Shown: positions 9,581-19,934 of the stretch, piece after piece
Numbering within the stretch: position 1 is the first letter of the stretch
Layout: the number at the start of each line of letters is the position of its first letter
DNA from: Candidatus Acidiferrales bacterium
GTDB lineage: Bacteria > Acidobacteriota > Terriglobia > Acidiferrales > UBA7541
Direction of reading: 5' to 3'
Assembly: GCA_030037315.1 (NCBI GenBank)
Contig: JASHRM010000256.1
Coordinates: 1 to 33,651 of the forward strand
DNA: 33,651 bases
The notes under the pieces: model-generated
Told to the model about the DNA's origin: nothing
What the model saw: only the letters and a program-made list of their open reading frames with translations
The model's database searches: none
Made by a program: the position numbers and the translations under genes

Positions 9581-11080
9581 TCAGTTGAAAATAGACTTTA
9601 GAGCCGGATAAATCTTCTTGTATTCCGAATAACGCGTTTTCATGATGGCGACGCCATCCGCGCGGGTGGCAACACGATGAGCGATTTCAACGACCGCGCT
9701 GCAAGCAGCGTCCACCGACGGCCAGATTCCCACGCCGACGCCTGCCAGTATCGCGGCGCCGTATGCGGCGCCTTCTTCAGTGCGCGGGATCTCGACTTCG
9801 GATCCGTAAGCATTCGCCTGAATTTGCCTCCACAAGGGCGACCGGGCTCCCCCGCCGCCGAGACGGATTTTCTGCGCAGGCACTCCCATCTCTTCGAGAA
9901 TACTGAGCGAATCTTTCAGGCTGAACGCAACGCCTTCGAGTACCGCGCGCACCACATGGCCACGGTTATGCGAAGCGGCTAGTCCTAAGAGTGCGCCTCG
10001 CGCGTTCGGATCGAGATGCGGCGCTCGCTCGCCCATCAAGTAAGGGGCCCACAAGACGCCATCGGAGCCGGCGGGAGTCTTGGCAGCTTCAGCGGTCATT
10101 CGCTCGTATGGATCCGCCCCGTCGAGCGAACTTTCGCCGAAAAGATCGCGCAGCCAGCGCAGTGACAGTCCCGCGGCTTGCGTGACTCCCATCACGTGCC
10201 ATCTGCCGGGAACGGCGTGGCAGAAAGTGTGCAGACGTCCCTTTGGATCGAGCGCCGGCCGGTCCGTGCTCGCGAATACAACTCCCGACGTGCCAATCGT
10301 CGCGCTCACAGTTCCAGGCGCCACGATGCCGAGGCCGACGGCGCCTGCGGCTTGATCTCCCGCGCCCGCAACAACAGGAGTGCCGGCATTCAAGCCGGTC
10401 GCGGCCGCGCCTTCTCCCGAAATTCTTCCGCAGACATCGGGTGACTCGTAGAGCTTTGGCAGTAGGGAAGCGTCAATTTCCAGCGCGTTCAGAACCTCCC
10501 GCGACCAGCGTCGCTTTGCAACGTCGAGCATCAGCGTGCCCGACGCATCGGCAACATCGATGGCTCGCTCCCCGCTCAACCGAAAGCGCACGTAGTCCTT
10601 TGGCAGCATTACGGAGCGCACTCGCTTCCAATTCTCCGGTTCGTTTTCGCGCACCCACAAAAGCTTCGTCAGCGTGAAGTTCGGGAGAGCTGGATTACAG
10701 GTGAGCTGAATCACTTGCGACTTGCCGATCTTCGCATGAATGTCGTTGCTTTGTTTTTCGGTGCGCACGTCGCACCATATCAGCGCCGGACGCACCACGT
10801 CTCCCGCTGCGTCGAGCATCACTGCGCCGTGCATCTGTCCCGAAAGTCCCACGCACGCGATGCTGTCACCGGCGAGGTCCGCGCTCGACAGGGCCTTGCG
10901 CACGGCCAGCCCGGTTGCTCGCCACCAGTCCGCCGGATCTTGTTCAGCCCATCCGATTTGCGGCGAAGCGAAGGCTCGATGCTCCTCGGTTGCCGAAGCA
11001 ACAAGCTTCCCGCGCTCGTCGATGACCAACGCGCGCGTGCCGCCGGTGCCGACGTCGATGCCGAGAATGTACATCGTCAC
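9581..11080 (-). CDS. xylB: Xylulokinase
   Basis: 499 aa FGGY kinase: [70 protein letters not shown]; adjacent to xylA. Confidence 0.95.
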   Translation of the reverse strand: MTMYILGIDVGTGGTRALVIDERGKLVASATEEHRAFASPQIGWAEQDPADWWRATGLAVRKALSSADLAGDSIACVGLSGQMHGAVMLDAAGDVVRPALIWCDVRTEKQSNDIHAKIGKSQVIQLTCNPALPNFTLTKLLWVRENEPENWKRVRSVMLPKDYVRFRLSGERAIDVADASGTLMLDVAKRRWSREVLNALEIDASLLPKLYESPDVCGRISGEGAAATGLNAGTPVVAGAGDQAAGAVGLGIVAPGTVSATIGTSGVVFASTDRPALDPKGRLHTFCHAVPGRWHVMGVTQAAGLSLRWLRDLFGESSLDGADPYERMTAEAAKTPAGSDGVLWAPYLMGERAPHLDPNARGALLGLAASHNRGHVVRAVLEGVAFSLKDSLSILEEMGVPAQKIRLGGGGARSPLWRQIQANAYGSEVEIPRTEEGAAYGAAILAGVGVGIWPSVDAACSAVVEIAHRVATRADGVAIMKTRYSEYKKIYPALKSIFN

Positions 11081-12306
11081 TTTTCTCCGCGCCGCCGTCC
11101 GAACATGTCGAGCCCGACGGCCGCCACCAGGATTCCGCCTTTGACGATGTTCTGGACGAAATCGGGAATGTCTTTCAGCGACATTCCGTTATCAAGACTC
11201 ACCATGAATAGCGCGCCCAAACACGCACCGAACACCGTTCCGCGCCCGCCCATCAAACTCGCGCCGCCGATCACGCATGCGGCAATCGCATCGAGCTCAA
11301 GCAATGTCCCCGCGTCGGGTCCCGCGCTGCCGACGCGCGCCGCATAAATCATGCCCGCGACCGCAGAAAGCGCGCCAAGAATGCAAAACGCAACCAGCAC
11401 ATTCGTGCGCAGGCCGATGCCAGAAAGCCGCGCGGCTTCCGCATTTCCGCCAATCGCGTAGAGATGCCGTCCGAAACGCGTCTGCTGCGTCAGGAATTCG
11501 CCGCCAAGCCCGATTCCGGCAAGAATCAGCACGGGAATCGGTATCCCCGCATACGCATTCAGCGCAGCCACAAAAATTACAATTAGGAGGCACGGAACAA
11601 CGATGCGAAGCGCAAGCCCGGCCCATCCCCATGGGAGAAGGCCATGTTGCCGCCGTGCCCGGTTGCGAAAAATTACTGAGACAATCACCGCTGCGATCGC
11701 AATGGCAGCAAGGATGACGCCCGCGGTTGAGCCCAAATAGCTTTGGCCGATCGCCTTGAATGAGTCGACCTCGATCGGATATGTATTGCCGCCGCTGATT
11801 CCTTGCGTAGCGCCGCGCCACGCGAGCAGGCCGCCGAGCGTCACGATAAACGACGGAATCTTTCCCCACGCGGTCAACCAGCCTTGAAGCGCTCCGGCTG
11901 CAAGGCCGACGCAAATGCCCAGCAGCACGGAGAGAAAAAGTCCCCGGTGCCACATCGTTTGAACCAGCACCGCCGTCATCCCGGTCAGGCCCACGAGCGA
12001 GCCGACCGAAAGATCGATCTCGGCGGTGATAATAACCATCACCATTCCCACGGAGAGGATGCCGATGACCGCCGTCTGCCTGATCAGATTCGAGAAATTT
12101 CGAGCGGTAAGGAAGATGCCGGCCGTGGCAAAAGCGAAGATGATCCAGACGGCGACCAGCGCCGTCAGCAGCCCATAGGACCGCAGAATGCGCCCGAGGA
12201 GCCTTCCGTGCGGAAGCTGCTTCGCCACAGTGGCGCTAGGTAGCTCGGCCGATTGTGTGGAGATATCGGCCTCGGTCCGTTGCGACACAGCGGGATCGCT
12301 AGGCAT
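11077..12306 (-). CDS. xylH: Sugar ABC transporter permease (XylH-type)
   Basis: Polytopic membrane protein with [32 protein letters not shown] and [24 protein letters not shown]; stop overlaps xylB start (ATGA). Start chosen at 12306 (MPSDPAVSQ); ORF track start is 12327. Confidence 0.92.
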   Translation of the reverse strand: MPSDPAVSQRTEADISTQSAELPSATVAKQLPHGRLLGRILRSYGLLTALVAVWIIFAFATAGIFLTARNFSNLIRQTAVIGILSVGMVMVIITAEIDLSVGSLVGLTGMTAVLVQTMWHRGLFLSVLLGICVGLAAGALQGWLTAWGKIPSFIVTLGGLLAWRGATQGISGGNTYPIEVDSFKAIGQSYLGSTAGVILAAIAIAAVIVSVIFRNRARRQHGLLPWGWAGLALRIVVPCLLIVIFVAALNAYAGIPIPVLILAGIGLGGEFLTQQTRFGRHLYAIGGNAEAARLSGIGLRTNVLVAFCILGALSAVAGMIYAARVGSAGPDAGTLLELDAIAACVIGGASLMGGRGTVFGACLGALFMVSLDNGMSLKDIPDFVQNIVKGGILVAAVGLDMFGRRRGEK

Positions 12307-13837
12307 GATGTACCGCTCCGGTGGCACACGCCATGACGGCTTCCGGCGTCGCCTGATCCGTCGAGAATTCGCCGCAGATGCGGCCTTCTCGCATCACGAG
12401 GACGCGATCCGAGAGTCCCAGGACTTCGGGCAGTTCCGACGAAACCATCACGATCGCAAGCCCGGACTTCGCCAGCCTGTCGATCGTCGAATAAATTTCC
12501 TGCTTCGCGCCGATGTCGATTCCGCGCGTGGGCTCATCGAGCAGCAGCACACGCGGCGAGGTCAACAGCCACTTGGCGAGCACAATTTTCTGCTGCGTGC
12601 CGCCTGACAAAGTGCCCACACCGGTGAAAAGCGACGCTGCCTTGATTTGCAAGCTATCGAAGAGCGGCCGGCTCGCTGCAATTTCCCGCGACTCCTCTGT
12701 AGTGAACCATTCGGAAATGCGCGGCAGCGCGGCCAGCGTCATGTTGAAAAGAATCGTTTGGTTCAATATCAAGCCCGACCGTTTGCGATCTTCCGTCACA
12801 AGTCCGATTCCGTGCTCCATGGCATCAGCGGGACGCGAAATTTTCACCGCGTGCCCGTCCACCGCGATTTCGCCGTTCACCGTTCCTGAAAATGCCCCGA
12901 AAAGCGCCGCGAGCATCTCCGTCCGGCCCGCGCCCATCAGGCCAGCGATGCCCAGCACCTCGCCGCGGTGCACGGAAAAGCTCACATCAAAGACATTGGT
13001 CGCACCGCTTTTATGGCCGACTGCGGTGAGATGTTTTACCTCCAGAACGACCTTACCGGATGTTCTTCGAGCAGGCGGAAACATTTGCGCTATTTCGCGT
13101 CCGACCATGCGCGAGATCACGTCGTTCTGATCCACGCCCGCTCTCGGCGTGGTGCCGATGCTTCTGCCGTCGCGAAGTACGGTGATTCGGTCGCTCAGTC
13201 GGAAAACTTCGTCAAGCCGGTGCGAGACGTAGATGATTCCAATCCCCTTATCGCGCAAATGTTCGAGCACGGCGAACAGCATCTCCGACTCTCTGTTCGT
13301 CAATGCTGCGGTCGGTTCGTCTAGAATCAGGATCCGCGCATTCTTGGAAAGCGCCTTCGCAATCTCGACGATTTGCTGCTGCCCGGTGCCGACGCTGCTT
13401 ATCTGCGTTCGCGCATCAAGATCGAATTTCAAGCCGCGCAGGATCTCAGCGGCCTCCGAATAAAGGCGATTCCAGTTCAGGCATCCGAAATGCCCCGGCT
13501 CGCGCCCGAGAAAAATGTTTTCGCCGACCGTAAGCTCGGGAACGAGGGACAGCTCCTGAAAAACAATCGCAACGCCCGCATTTTCCGAATCGCGAACGCT
13601 CTTGAACTGCTTGAGTGCGCCGTCGATTCGCACTTCGCCGTCGTATTCCGGATACGGGTAAACGCCGCTTAGGATTTTCATCAGCGTCGACTTGCCGGCG
13701 CCATTCTCTCCGACGATGGCGTGGATTTCGCCGCCTTGAACATCCAACGTCACGCCATCGAGCGCGCGCACGCCCGGAAAAGCCTTTCCGATGTTGTTCA
13801 TCGAAAGAAGCGGCGCTGCGACGGCGGTCTTGCTCAT
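12299..13837 (-). CDS. xylG: Xylose ABC transporter ATP-binding protein
   Basis: Two ABC cassettes: VGENGAGKSTLMKILSGVYPYPEYDGEV, ILILDEPTAALT, LSGGTQQKIVLAKWLLTSPRVLLLDEPTRGIDIG. Start at 13837 overlaps the xylF stop as ATGA. Confidence 0.94.
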   Translation of the reverse strand: MSKTAVAAPLLSMNNIGKAFPGVRALDGVTLDVQGGEIHAIVGENGAGKSTLMKILSGVYPYPEYDGEVRIDGALKQFKSVRDSENAGVAIVFQELSLVPELTVGENIFLGREPGHFGCLNWNRLYSEAAEILRGLKFDLDARTQISSVGTGQQQIVEIAKALSKNARILILDEPTAALTNRESEMLFAVLEHLRDKGIGIIYVSHRLDEVFRLSDRITVLRDGRSIGTTPRAGVDQNDVISRMVGREIAQMFPPARRTSGKVVLEVKHLTAVGHKSGATNVFDVSFSVHRGEVLGIAGLMGAGRTEMLAALFGAFSGTVNGEIAVDGHAVKISRPADAMEHGIGLVTEDRKRSGLILNQTILFNMTLAALPRISEWFTTEESREIAASRPLFDSLQIKAASLFTGVGTLSGGTQQKIVLAKWLLTSPRVLLLDEPTRGIDIGAKQEIYSTIDRLAKSGLAIVMVSSELPEVLGLSDRVLVMREGRICGEFSTDQATPEAVMACATGAVHHA

Positions 13838-14922
13838 GGCGCGGAAGCCGAGACTTTGCTGGCCGACGCCGGGCTTGCCGGCCACTGCGACCTTGGAAGA
13901 TTCCGGTAAACGTCTTCAACCTTCAAGAAACCGTCTTTGATCACAGTCTGAGCTATGTCGCCTTTATCGACCGCGATTGGCTCGAGCAGATACGACGGCA
14001 CGTCTTTGTGCCCGTTGTTTACTTTCGTATTTGATGGGACCGGCTGATGTTTCGCGAGCGCAATGGCGGCTTCCGCGGCGCGTGTGGCCAAGGGACGAAT
14101 CGGCTTATACACCGTCATCGCTTGCGTTCCTTCCACGATTCGTTGGCACGCAGCAAGATCCGCATCCTGCCCCGACACGAGTACTTTTCCGGCGAGCTTC
14201 TGTTCGGCGAGCGCTTGGACCACACCGCCTGCAGTGCTGTCGTTCGAAGCCACGACTGCGGCGATATGGTTCTGCGCCTGCGTGAGAGCATTTTCCGTGT
14301 GGCTGAGCGCCTCGCTCGGCAACCAGTCTTTGGACCACTGATCCGCGACGATTTTGATATCTCCTTGCTTGATCGCCGGATCGAGAATCATCATCTGCCC
14401 CTGGCGGAACATACGCGCGTTGTTATCCGTCGGCGAGCCGCCGATCAGGATATAGTTGCCCTTCGGGGCGCGATCTAGCAGGTATTTCGCCTGCAGCTCG
14501 CCAACCTTCACGTTGTCAAAAGACACGTAGAAATCCACGTCGCTGTTTTCGATCATCCGATCGTACGCAATCACGGGCACGCGCTGGCGTTTCGCGCTGT
14601 CGACGATCGATGCTGCGATTTCTCCGTTATGTGGCACCACCACGAGAACGTCCACGCCCTGCGTCAGCAGATTTTCCGCCTGCCGCACCTGTACCGAGTC
14701 GTTGCCCTCGGCGGATTGAACAAGAACCTCGGCCCCAAGCTCTGTCGCGCGCTGAACGAAAATGTCGCGATCGCGCTGCCAGCGTTCCAATTGCAGGGAG
14801 TCCATCGAAAAGCCGATGCGGATGTGTCCATTGCCGCTGCCCTCCTTGGTTTTGTGCGAGCAGCCCGCGGCCAGCGCGACGCACAGAATCGCAACGAAGG
14901 TCCAGGTGAAGAAGGTTTTCAT
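13834..14922 (-). CDS. xylF: D-xylose-binding protein, lipoprotein-type
   Basis: Lipobox LAAGC; IRIGFSMDSLQLERWQRDRDIFVQRATELGAEVLVQSAEGN, VDVLVVVPHNGE, AYDRMIENSDVDFYVSFDNVKVGELQAKYLLDR, GGSPTDNNARMFRQGQM, VVASNDSTAGGVVQAL, VSGQDADLA, NNGHKDVPSYLLEPI closely resemble XylF. Confidence 0.95.
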   Translation of the reverse strand: MKTFFTWTFVAILCVALAAGCSHKTKEGSGNGHIRIGFSMDSLQLERWQRDRDIFVQRATELGAEVLVQSAEGNDSVQVRQAENLLTQGVDVLVVVPHNGEIAASIVDSAKRQRVPVIAYDRMIENSDVDFYVSFDNVKVGELQAKYLLDRAPKGNYILIGGSPTDNNARMFRQGQMMILDPAIKQGDIKIVADQWSKDWLPSEALSHTENALTQAQNHIAAVVASNDSTAGGVVQALAEQKLAGKVLVSGQDADLAACQRIVEGTQAMTVYKPIRPLATRAAEAAIALAKHQPVPSNTKVNNGHKDVPSYLLEPIAVDKGDIAQTVIKDGFLKVEDVYRNLPRSQWPASPASASKVSASAP

Positions 14923-14965
14923 GCGTTCGAGTTGGCGGCCAGTGGATTCATCGAAAAAGCCTTAT

Positions 14966-14979
14966 CGTTAGCGTTAACG
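14966..14979. promoter_or_regulatory. Candidate LacI-family operator between xylF and the GH3 gene
   Basis: CGTTAGCGTTAACG: GTTA(G)CG(T)TAAC, a near-perfect palindrome with central CG as in LacI-family operators; lies in the 119 bp divergent gap, and a LacI-family gene sits downstream. Confidence 0.72.
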
Positions 14980-15041
14980 GAGATGATATAGTGCCGCCTG
15001 CTCGCCAAGTCAAGAGGCGATATTGTGGTACGGAGGCGTGC

Positions 15042-17402
15042 ATGAAGGGTCATTTTCGACTGCGCGTGGCGGCGCAATTCAGCATCATTACTGCCTTTCT
15101 ATCCCTCGTTGCCTATCCAAGCCAAGGACAAAACGTTCCCCCGTACAAGAATCCTCAGCTGCCCGTGGAGCAGCGCGTCGCGGACCTGCTTTCGCGCATG
15201 ACGCTCGAAGAAAAAGTCGCGCAGCTCGAAGGGAGTTGGCAAAACACCCGTCAGACGGGCGCTGAAAATTTGTTCCTCGATGCGACTGGCAATTTTCAGC
15301 CGGATCGTGCGGCTGTCGTTTTGAAAAACGGTATCGGCGAGATTTCGCGGCCAAGCGAAAATCGCGGCCCGCGTCAAATGGCCGAGTATACGAATACCGT
15401 TCAAAAGTGGCTGAAGGAAAATACGCGGCTTGGTATTCCCGTGATTTTCCACGACGAATGTCTTCACGGCCATGTCGCGCCAGAGGGCACTTCGTATCCG
15501 CAAGCGATCGGTCTTGCGTCCACTTGGGATATGAGTTTGGTGCATGACGTATTCGCCGCCACGGCCGCCGAAGTGCGGTCGCGCGGGGCGCAACAGTGCC
15601 TTTCGCCGGTGCTCGATTTGGCTCGCGATCCGAGATGGGGACGCACGGAAGAAACCTATGGAGAGGATCCATATCTCGTTTCGCACATCGGTCTCGCTGC
15701 GATTCTAGGGCTCCAGGGCCCTGGCCCGCTGATCGACAAAGCCCACGTGATGGCAACCGCCAAACATTTCGCCGGGCACGGCCAGCCCGAAGCCGGCACG
15801 AATGCCGGGCCGGCGAGTTATTCGGAACGAGTACTGCGCGAATATTTTCTCAAGCCTTTTGAGGTCGCTGTCGAGCGAGGCCATATTCAGAGCGTCATGG
15901 CCTCGTACAACGAAATCGACGGAATTCCATCACACAGCAACAAGCATCTTCTGATCGACGTTCTCCGCGAAGAATGGGGCTTCAACGGCACTTTGGTTTC
16001 GGATTATTTCGGCATCGCCCAATTGAACACGCTTCATCATGTGGTCGCTACTACACAGGAAGCAGGGAAGCTTGCGCTGGCGTCGGGCGTCGACGTCGAA
16101 TTGCCCGGAGCGGATGCCTACAAGAGCTTGGTCAGCGAAGTGCACGACGGAGAAGTTGATGAAGCCGAAATCAATCGGTCAGTGGCCCACATTTTGCGCG
16201 ACAAATTCGTTCTCGGGCTTTTCGACGATCCCTATGTTGATCCGGCTCACGCGGAAGAAGTAACGAATGATGCCGAACACCGGCAGCTTGCGCTCCGGGC
16301 CGCGCGCGAAACCATCATCCTGCTGAAAAATCAGGATCAGCTGCTGCCGCTCGATAAATCGAAATACAAGACGATTGCCGTGATCGGACCGAACGCGGCG
16401 GACGTTCATCTCGGGGGCTATAGCGGCACGCCGGCCCACAGCGTCAGCATCTTGCAGGGAATCAACGACAAACTCGGACCGAGCGTGAAAGTCGTTTACG
16501 CCGAAGGCTGCAAAATCACCGAATCGAGGCCGGTTTGGGAGGCGAACGAAGTCGTGCTTGGCGATCCTGTCAAGAATGCGGAACGCATTCAGGACGCGGT
16601 TGCGATTGCGAAGCAGGCGGACGCAATCATTTTAGTGCTCGGTGGCAATGAACAAACATCGCGCGAAGCCTGGGCCGTGAATCATCCTGGCGATCGCGAC
16701 AATCTCGATCTACTCGGCAATCAGGACGATCTTGCGAAGGCGATGGTTGCAACAGGCAAGCCCGTGGTCGTTTTTCTGATTCACGGGCGTCCGCTTTCGA
16801 TCAACTACATCGCCGAAAATGTGCCGGCGATTCTCGACGGATGGTACCTCGGGCAGGAGGGCGGCACAGCGGCTGCGGACGTTCTTTTTGGCGATGCGAA
16901 TCCCGGAGGGAAACTGCCGATCACGGTACCGCGAAATGCGGGCCAGCTTCCCGATTACTACTATCAAAAGCCATCCGGCCGGCGCGAATACCTAGGATCG
17001 ACGGTCAAGCCGCTTTTTCCGTTTGGCTGGGGACTGAGCTATTCAACATTCCAGTATTCGAATCTTCGCTTGTCGCCCGATTCGATTGGCCCTGAGGGAC
17101 AAACGAAAGTTTCCGTCGACGTCACGAATACGAGCAGCCGCCGCGGAGACGAAGTGGTTCAGCTCTACATACATGACGAGGTGAGTTCGGTGACGCGGCC
17201 GATTGAGGAACTGCGTGGCTTCCATCGGATTTCTATCGATCCCGGCAAAACCGAAACCGTGGAATTCACGCTTGGCCCAGCCGAGCTCTCATTTTTGAAT
17301 CGAGATATGCGCCGCGTGGTGGAACCTGGAACGTTCGACATTATGGTTGGCGGAAATTCCGTGGATCTGAACCACGCGAAATTGACCGTCGTCGCTCGAT
17401 AA
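15042..17402 (+). CDS. Glycoside hydrolase family 3, probable beta-xylosidase/beta-glucosidase, exported
   Basis: In-frame ATG at 15042 gives signal MKGHFRLRVAAQFSIITAFLSLVAYPSQGQ; RVADLLSRMTLEEKVAQLEG, KHFAGHGQPEAGTNAGP, GTLVSDYFGIAQL (nucleophile region) and C-terminal FnIII-like domain. Confidence 0.93.
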   Translation: MKGHFRLRVAAQFSIITAFLSLVAYPSQGQNVPPYKNPQLPVEQRVADLLSRMTLEEKVAQLEGSWQNTRQTGAENLFLDATGNFQPDRAAVVLKNGIGEISRPSENRGPRQMAEYTNTVQKWLKENTRLGIPVIFHDECLHGHVAPEGTSYPQAIGLASTWDMSLVHDVFAATAAEVRSRGAQQCLSPVLDLARDPRWGRTEETYGEDPYLVSHIGLAAILGLQGPGPLIDKAHVMATAKHFAGHGQPEAGTNAGPASYSERVLREYFLKPFEVAVERGHIQSVMASYNEIDGIPSHSNKHLLIDVLREEWGFNGTLVSDYFGIAQLNTLHHVVATTQEAGKLALASGVDVELPGADAYKSLVSEVHDGEVDEAEINRSVAHILRDKFVLGLFDDPYVDPAHAEEVTNDAEHRQLALRAARETIILLKNQDQLLPLDKSKYKTIAVIGPNAADVHLGGYSGTPAHSVSILQGINDKLGPSVKVVYAEGCKITESRPVWEANEVVLGDPVKNAERIQDAVAIAKQADAIILVLGGNEQTSREAWAVNHPGDRDNLDLLGNQDDLAKAMVATGKPVVVFLIHGRPLSINYIAENVPAILDGWYLGQEGGTAAADVLFGDANPGGKLPITVPRNAGQLPDYYYQKPSGRREYLGSTVKPLFPFGWGLSYSTFQYSNLRLSPDSIGPEGQTKVSVDVTNTSSRRGDEVVQLYIHDEVSSVTRPIEELRGFHRISIDPGKTETVEFTLGPAELSFLNRDMRRVVEPGTFDIMVGGNSVDLNHAKLTVVAR

Positions 17403-17430
17403 TTCCACAATTCTGAAGGCTGATCTGCAC

Positions 17431-18543
17431 GTGACCGTGAAACACGCTGGCATTTACAAAATTGCGGAAATGGCCAAGGTGTCGATCGGCACTGTCGATC
17501 GCGCCCTAAAGGGCCGCCCTGGAATCCGCGAGGCCACGCGCCAGCGCGTGCTGCGCGTTGCGAAAAAACTGCGGTATTCGCCGCATCCCGCTGCGCGGGC
17601 GCTGGCACTGCGTCGCGCAAGCCTGCGAATCGGCGTTTGCATTCCCAGGGAAATTCATTTTTTCTACGATCAGATGCGCGCCGGAATCGTCGACGAGGCG
17701 AAATTGGTTGGCGGTTTCGGTATCGACATCGTGTATCGGCCCGTTCCGAGCCTCGGTCGGCAGGAAAAAGACAGCCTAGAAAAATTGCTCGCAACTGATG
17801 TGAACGCGATCATCCTCACGCCGGGTAACCCAAAGTTGGTGACACCTTTAATCGATCGCGCCGAGCAAGCGAATATACGCGTCGTTTGTATCACTACGGA
17901 TGCGCCCGCGAGCCGCCGTTCGAGCCTCGTCAGCATCGATCCCGAACTGAGCGGCAAGCTCGCCGCCGAGTTGATGACGAAATTTCTTCCTGCTCGTTCG
18001 GAAGTTGCGGTCATCACCGGGATGCTGGCCACCGAAGAACACCAGCGAAAGGCCGACGGATTTCGCTCGGCATTTACGCGCGATTGCCCGGATCGCTCGG
18101 TAGTCGCGGTTATCGAAGGCCACGAATCGGAAAAGGAAAGCTATCGCAAAACGTCTGCACTGCTGGCAAGACATCCGAATCTGCGCGGAATTTACGTCAG
18201 CACCGTGAATTGCTTGCCCGTCTGTCGCGCCCTTCGCGACCGCGGCCTCGCGGGAAAAATTCGCCTGATCGCCACGGACCTGTTTCAGGAAATGATTCCG
18301 GAACTCGAAAACGGCACCATCGATGCATCGATTTACCAGGATCCTTATTTGCAGGGACAGATGGCGATTCGAAGCTTGCTCGATCACTTCATCAACGGAA
18401 CACCGATCCGATCCACATGCTATCTCAATCCCGCCGTGATCCTGCGCACGAATGTGAATCTCTTCCGCGAAGCGTCCACGAACAGCGCAAAATTCGATGT
18501 TCGCTCGGACGCGGCCAGACTGAAATTGGGAGGATCGCGATGA
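17431..18543 (+). CDS. LacI-family transcriptional regulator with periplasmic-binding-protein-like sensor domain
   Basis: N-terminal HTH YKIAEMAKVSIGTVDRALKGRPGIREATRQRVLRVAKKLRYSPHPAARALALRR, then sugar-binding fold; probable GTG start. Confidence 0.93.
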   Translation: MTVKHAGIYKIAEMAKVSIGTVDRALKGRPGIREATRQRVLRVAKKLRYSPHPAARALALRRASLRIGVCIPREIHFFYDQMRAGIVDEAKLVGGFGIDIVYRPVPSLGRQEKDSLEKLLATDVNAIILTPGNPKLVTPLIDRAEQANIRVVCITTDAPASRRSSLVSIDPELSGKLAAELMTKFLPARSEVAVITGMLATEEHQRKADGFRSAFTRDCPDRSVVAVIEGHESEKESYRKTSALLARHPNLRGIYVSTVNCLPVCRALRDRGLAGKIRLIATDLFQEMIPELENGTIDASIYQDPYLQGQMAIRSLLDHFINGTPIRSTCYLNPAVILRTNVNLFREASTNSAKFDVRSDAARLKLGGSR

Positions 18544-19934
18544 AGCGATGCGGAGAATCGTCCGTTGCGAAAAAAGGCGCCACGCTGCTGCTTGTATTCT
18601 TCGGCTGCGCCGCATTGGCCCAAGCGCCGGTGAAGCTCACATCGGATCAAGATCATCAGCGAACGATGGATCTGTTGAACATCAAGACCCTACGGCCAGG
18701 GGCGGACGGCAACAATCTGCAAGCGCCGAATGCCGTGAACTACGACGAATCGAAGGCGAATTCAAATCCGCACTTGCCCGACGCGCTGCGGCTGAACAAC
18801 GGCAAGAAAGTCACCACCGTACGGATGTGGTGGAAGCAGCGCCGGCCAGAAATCGTCGAAGATTTCGATCGCGAAGTTTACGGCCGGATGCCGAAAAATG
18901 TGCCCGGCGTGCGTTGGGAAGTAATCAGCACCACGCGGGAAATGAATGGCGACGTTCCGGTCATCACTAAAAAGCTCGTGGGTCACGTCGACAATTCATC
19001 TGATCCTGAGATCTCGGTGAATATTCAGTGCACGCTCAGCACTCCTGCGGACGCGCCGGGTCCTGTACCCGTGATGATCGAATTAAGTCTTAGCCCGGAA
19101 ATCATAGCGGAATTCGCGAAGCGATTTCCGCAAGCTCGCCCAGCGCCCGGGCCAACGTGGCAGCAGCAAGTACTCGCAAAGGGTTGGGGATACGCAGAGT
19201 ATGTGCCCACGAGCGTGCAGGCGGACAACGGCGCAGGATTGACTGAAGGAATCATCGGCCTCGTCAACAAAGGCCAGCCGCGAAAACTCGATGATTGGGG
19301 CGTGCTGCGCGCGTGGGGTTGGGGAGCAAGCCGGGTGCTCGACTATTTCGAAACGGATAAGGCAGTCGACCGGAAGCATGTCGGCATCGAAGGCCATTCG
19401 CGGTACGGAAAAGCGTCACTCGTCGCCATGGCGTACGACCCGCGATTCGCGATTGGCTATATCAGTTCGTCGGGCATGGGCGGCGCGGCGCTTTACCGCC
19501 GGCATTTCGGCGAGCTGCTCGAAAATGTGGCCGCCACAAACGAGTATCACTGGATGGCGGGAAATTTCCTGAAATACGCCGGCCCGCTCACCGCGAATGA
19601 TTTGCCGGTCGATTCGCACGAGCTGATCGCACTGTGCGCACCGCGGCCCGTTTTCATCAGCGCCGGCGCCACGCAAGGCGATGGCTGGGTTGACGCGCGA
19701 GGAATGTTTCTGGCCGCCGTCGGCGCGAGCCCAGTTTATGAATTGCTTGGCAAAAAAGGCCTGCCCACAAGCGAATTTCCTCCTATCGAAACGCCGCTCA
19801 TCAGCGGCGACATTGGATTCCGGCAACACACAGGCGGCCACACGCCCGGTCCGAATTGGCCTACGTTCATAACGTTCGCCAGCCGCTACATGCCAATCGT
19901 CCCGCTGCCGATGAAAGTTTCAGCGGGCGAATGA
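18540..19934 (+). CDS. Carbohydrate esterase family 15-like glucuronoyl esterase, exported
   Basis: ATG at 18540 overlaps the regulator stop (ATGA); signal peptide ...LLLVFFGCAALAQ; nucleophile motif VGIEGHSRYGKASLVAMAYDPRF and catalytic His region GFRQHTGGHTPGPNWPTFITFASRY match bacterial CE15 proteins. The 682 aa ORF in the track is an N-terminal over-extension. Confidence 0.87.
   Translation: MKRCGESSVAKKGATLLLVFFGCAALAQAPVKLTSDQDHQRTMDLLNIKTLRPGADGNNLQAPNAVNYDESKANSNPHLPDALRLNNGKKVTTVRMWWKQRRPEIVEDFDREVYGRMPKNVPGVRWEVISTTREMNGDVPVITKKLVGHVDNSSDPEISVNIQCTLSTPADAPGPVPVMIELSLSPEIIAEFAKRFPQARPAPGPTWQQQVLAKGWGYAEYVPTSVQADNGAGLTEGIIGLVNKGQPRKLDDWGVLRAWGWGASRVLDYFETDKAVDRKHVGIEGHSRYGKASLVAMAYDPRFAIGYISSSGMGGAALYRRHFGELLENVAATNEYHWMAGNFLKYAGPLTANDLPVDSHELIALCAPRPVFISAGATQGDGWVDARGMFLAAVGASPVYELLGKKGLPTSEFPPIETPLISGDIGFRQHTGGHTPGPNWPTFITFASRYMPIVPLPMKVSAGE

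Noticed and set aside
8866-9588. 240 aa plus-strand ORF over xylA
   Set aside because: Antisense to a well-supported xylose isomerase; spurious in GC-rich DNA.
17886-18539. N-terminal extension of the CE15 ORF in the track (682 aa)
   Set aside because: Extension lies over the LacI-family gene in another frame; the ATG at 18540 gives a signal peptide and an ATGA overlap.
17848-18615. 255 aa minus-strand ORF across lacI/CE15
   Set aside because: Antisense to a clear regulator; no recognisable domain.
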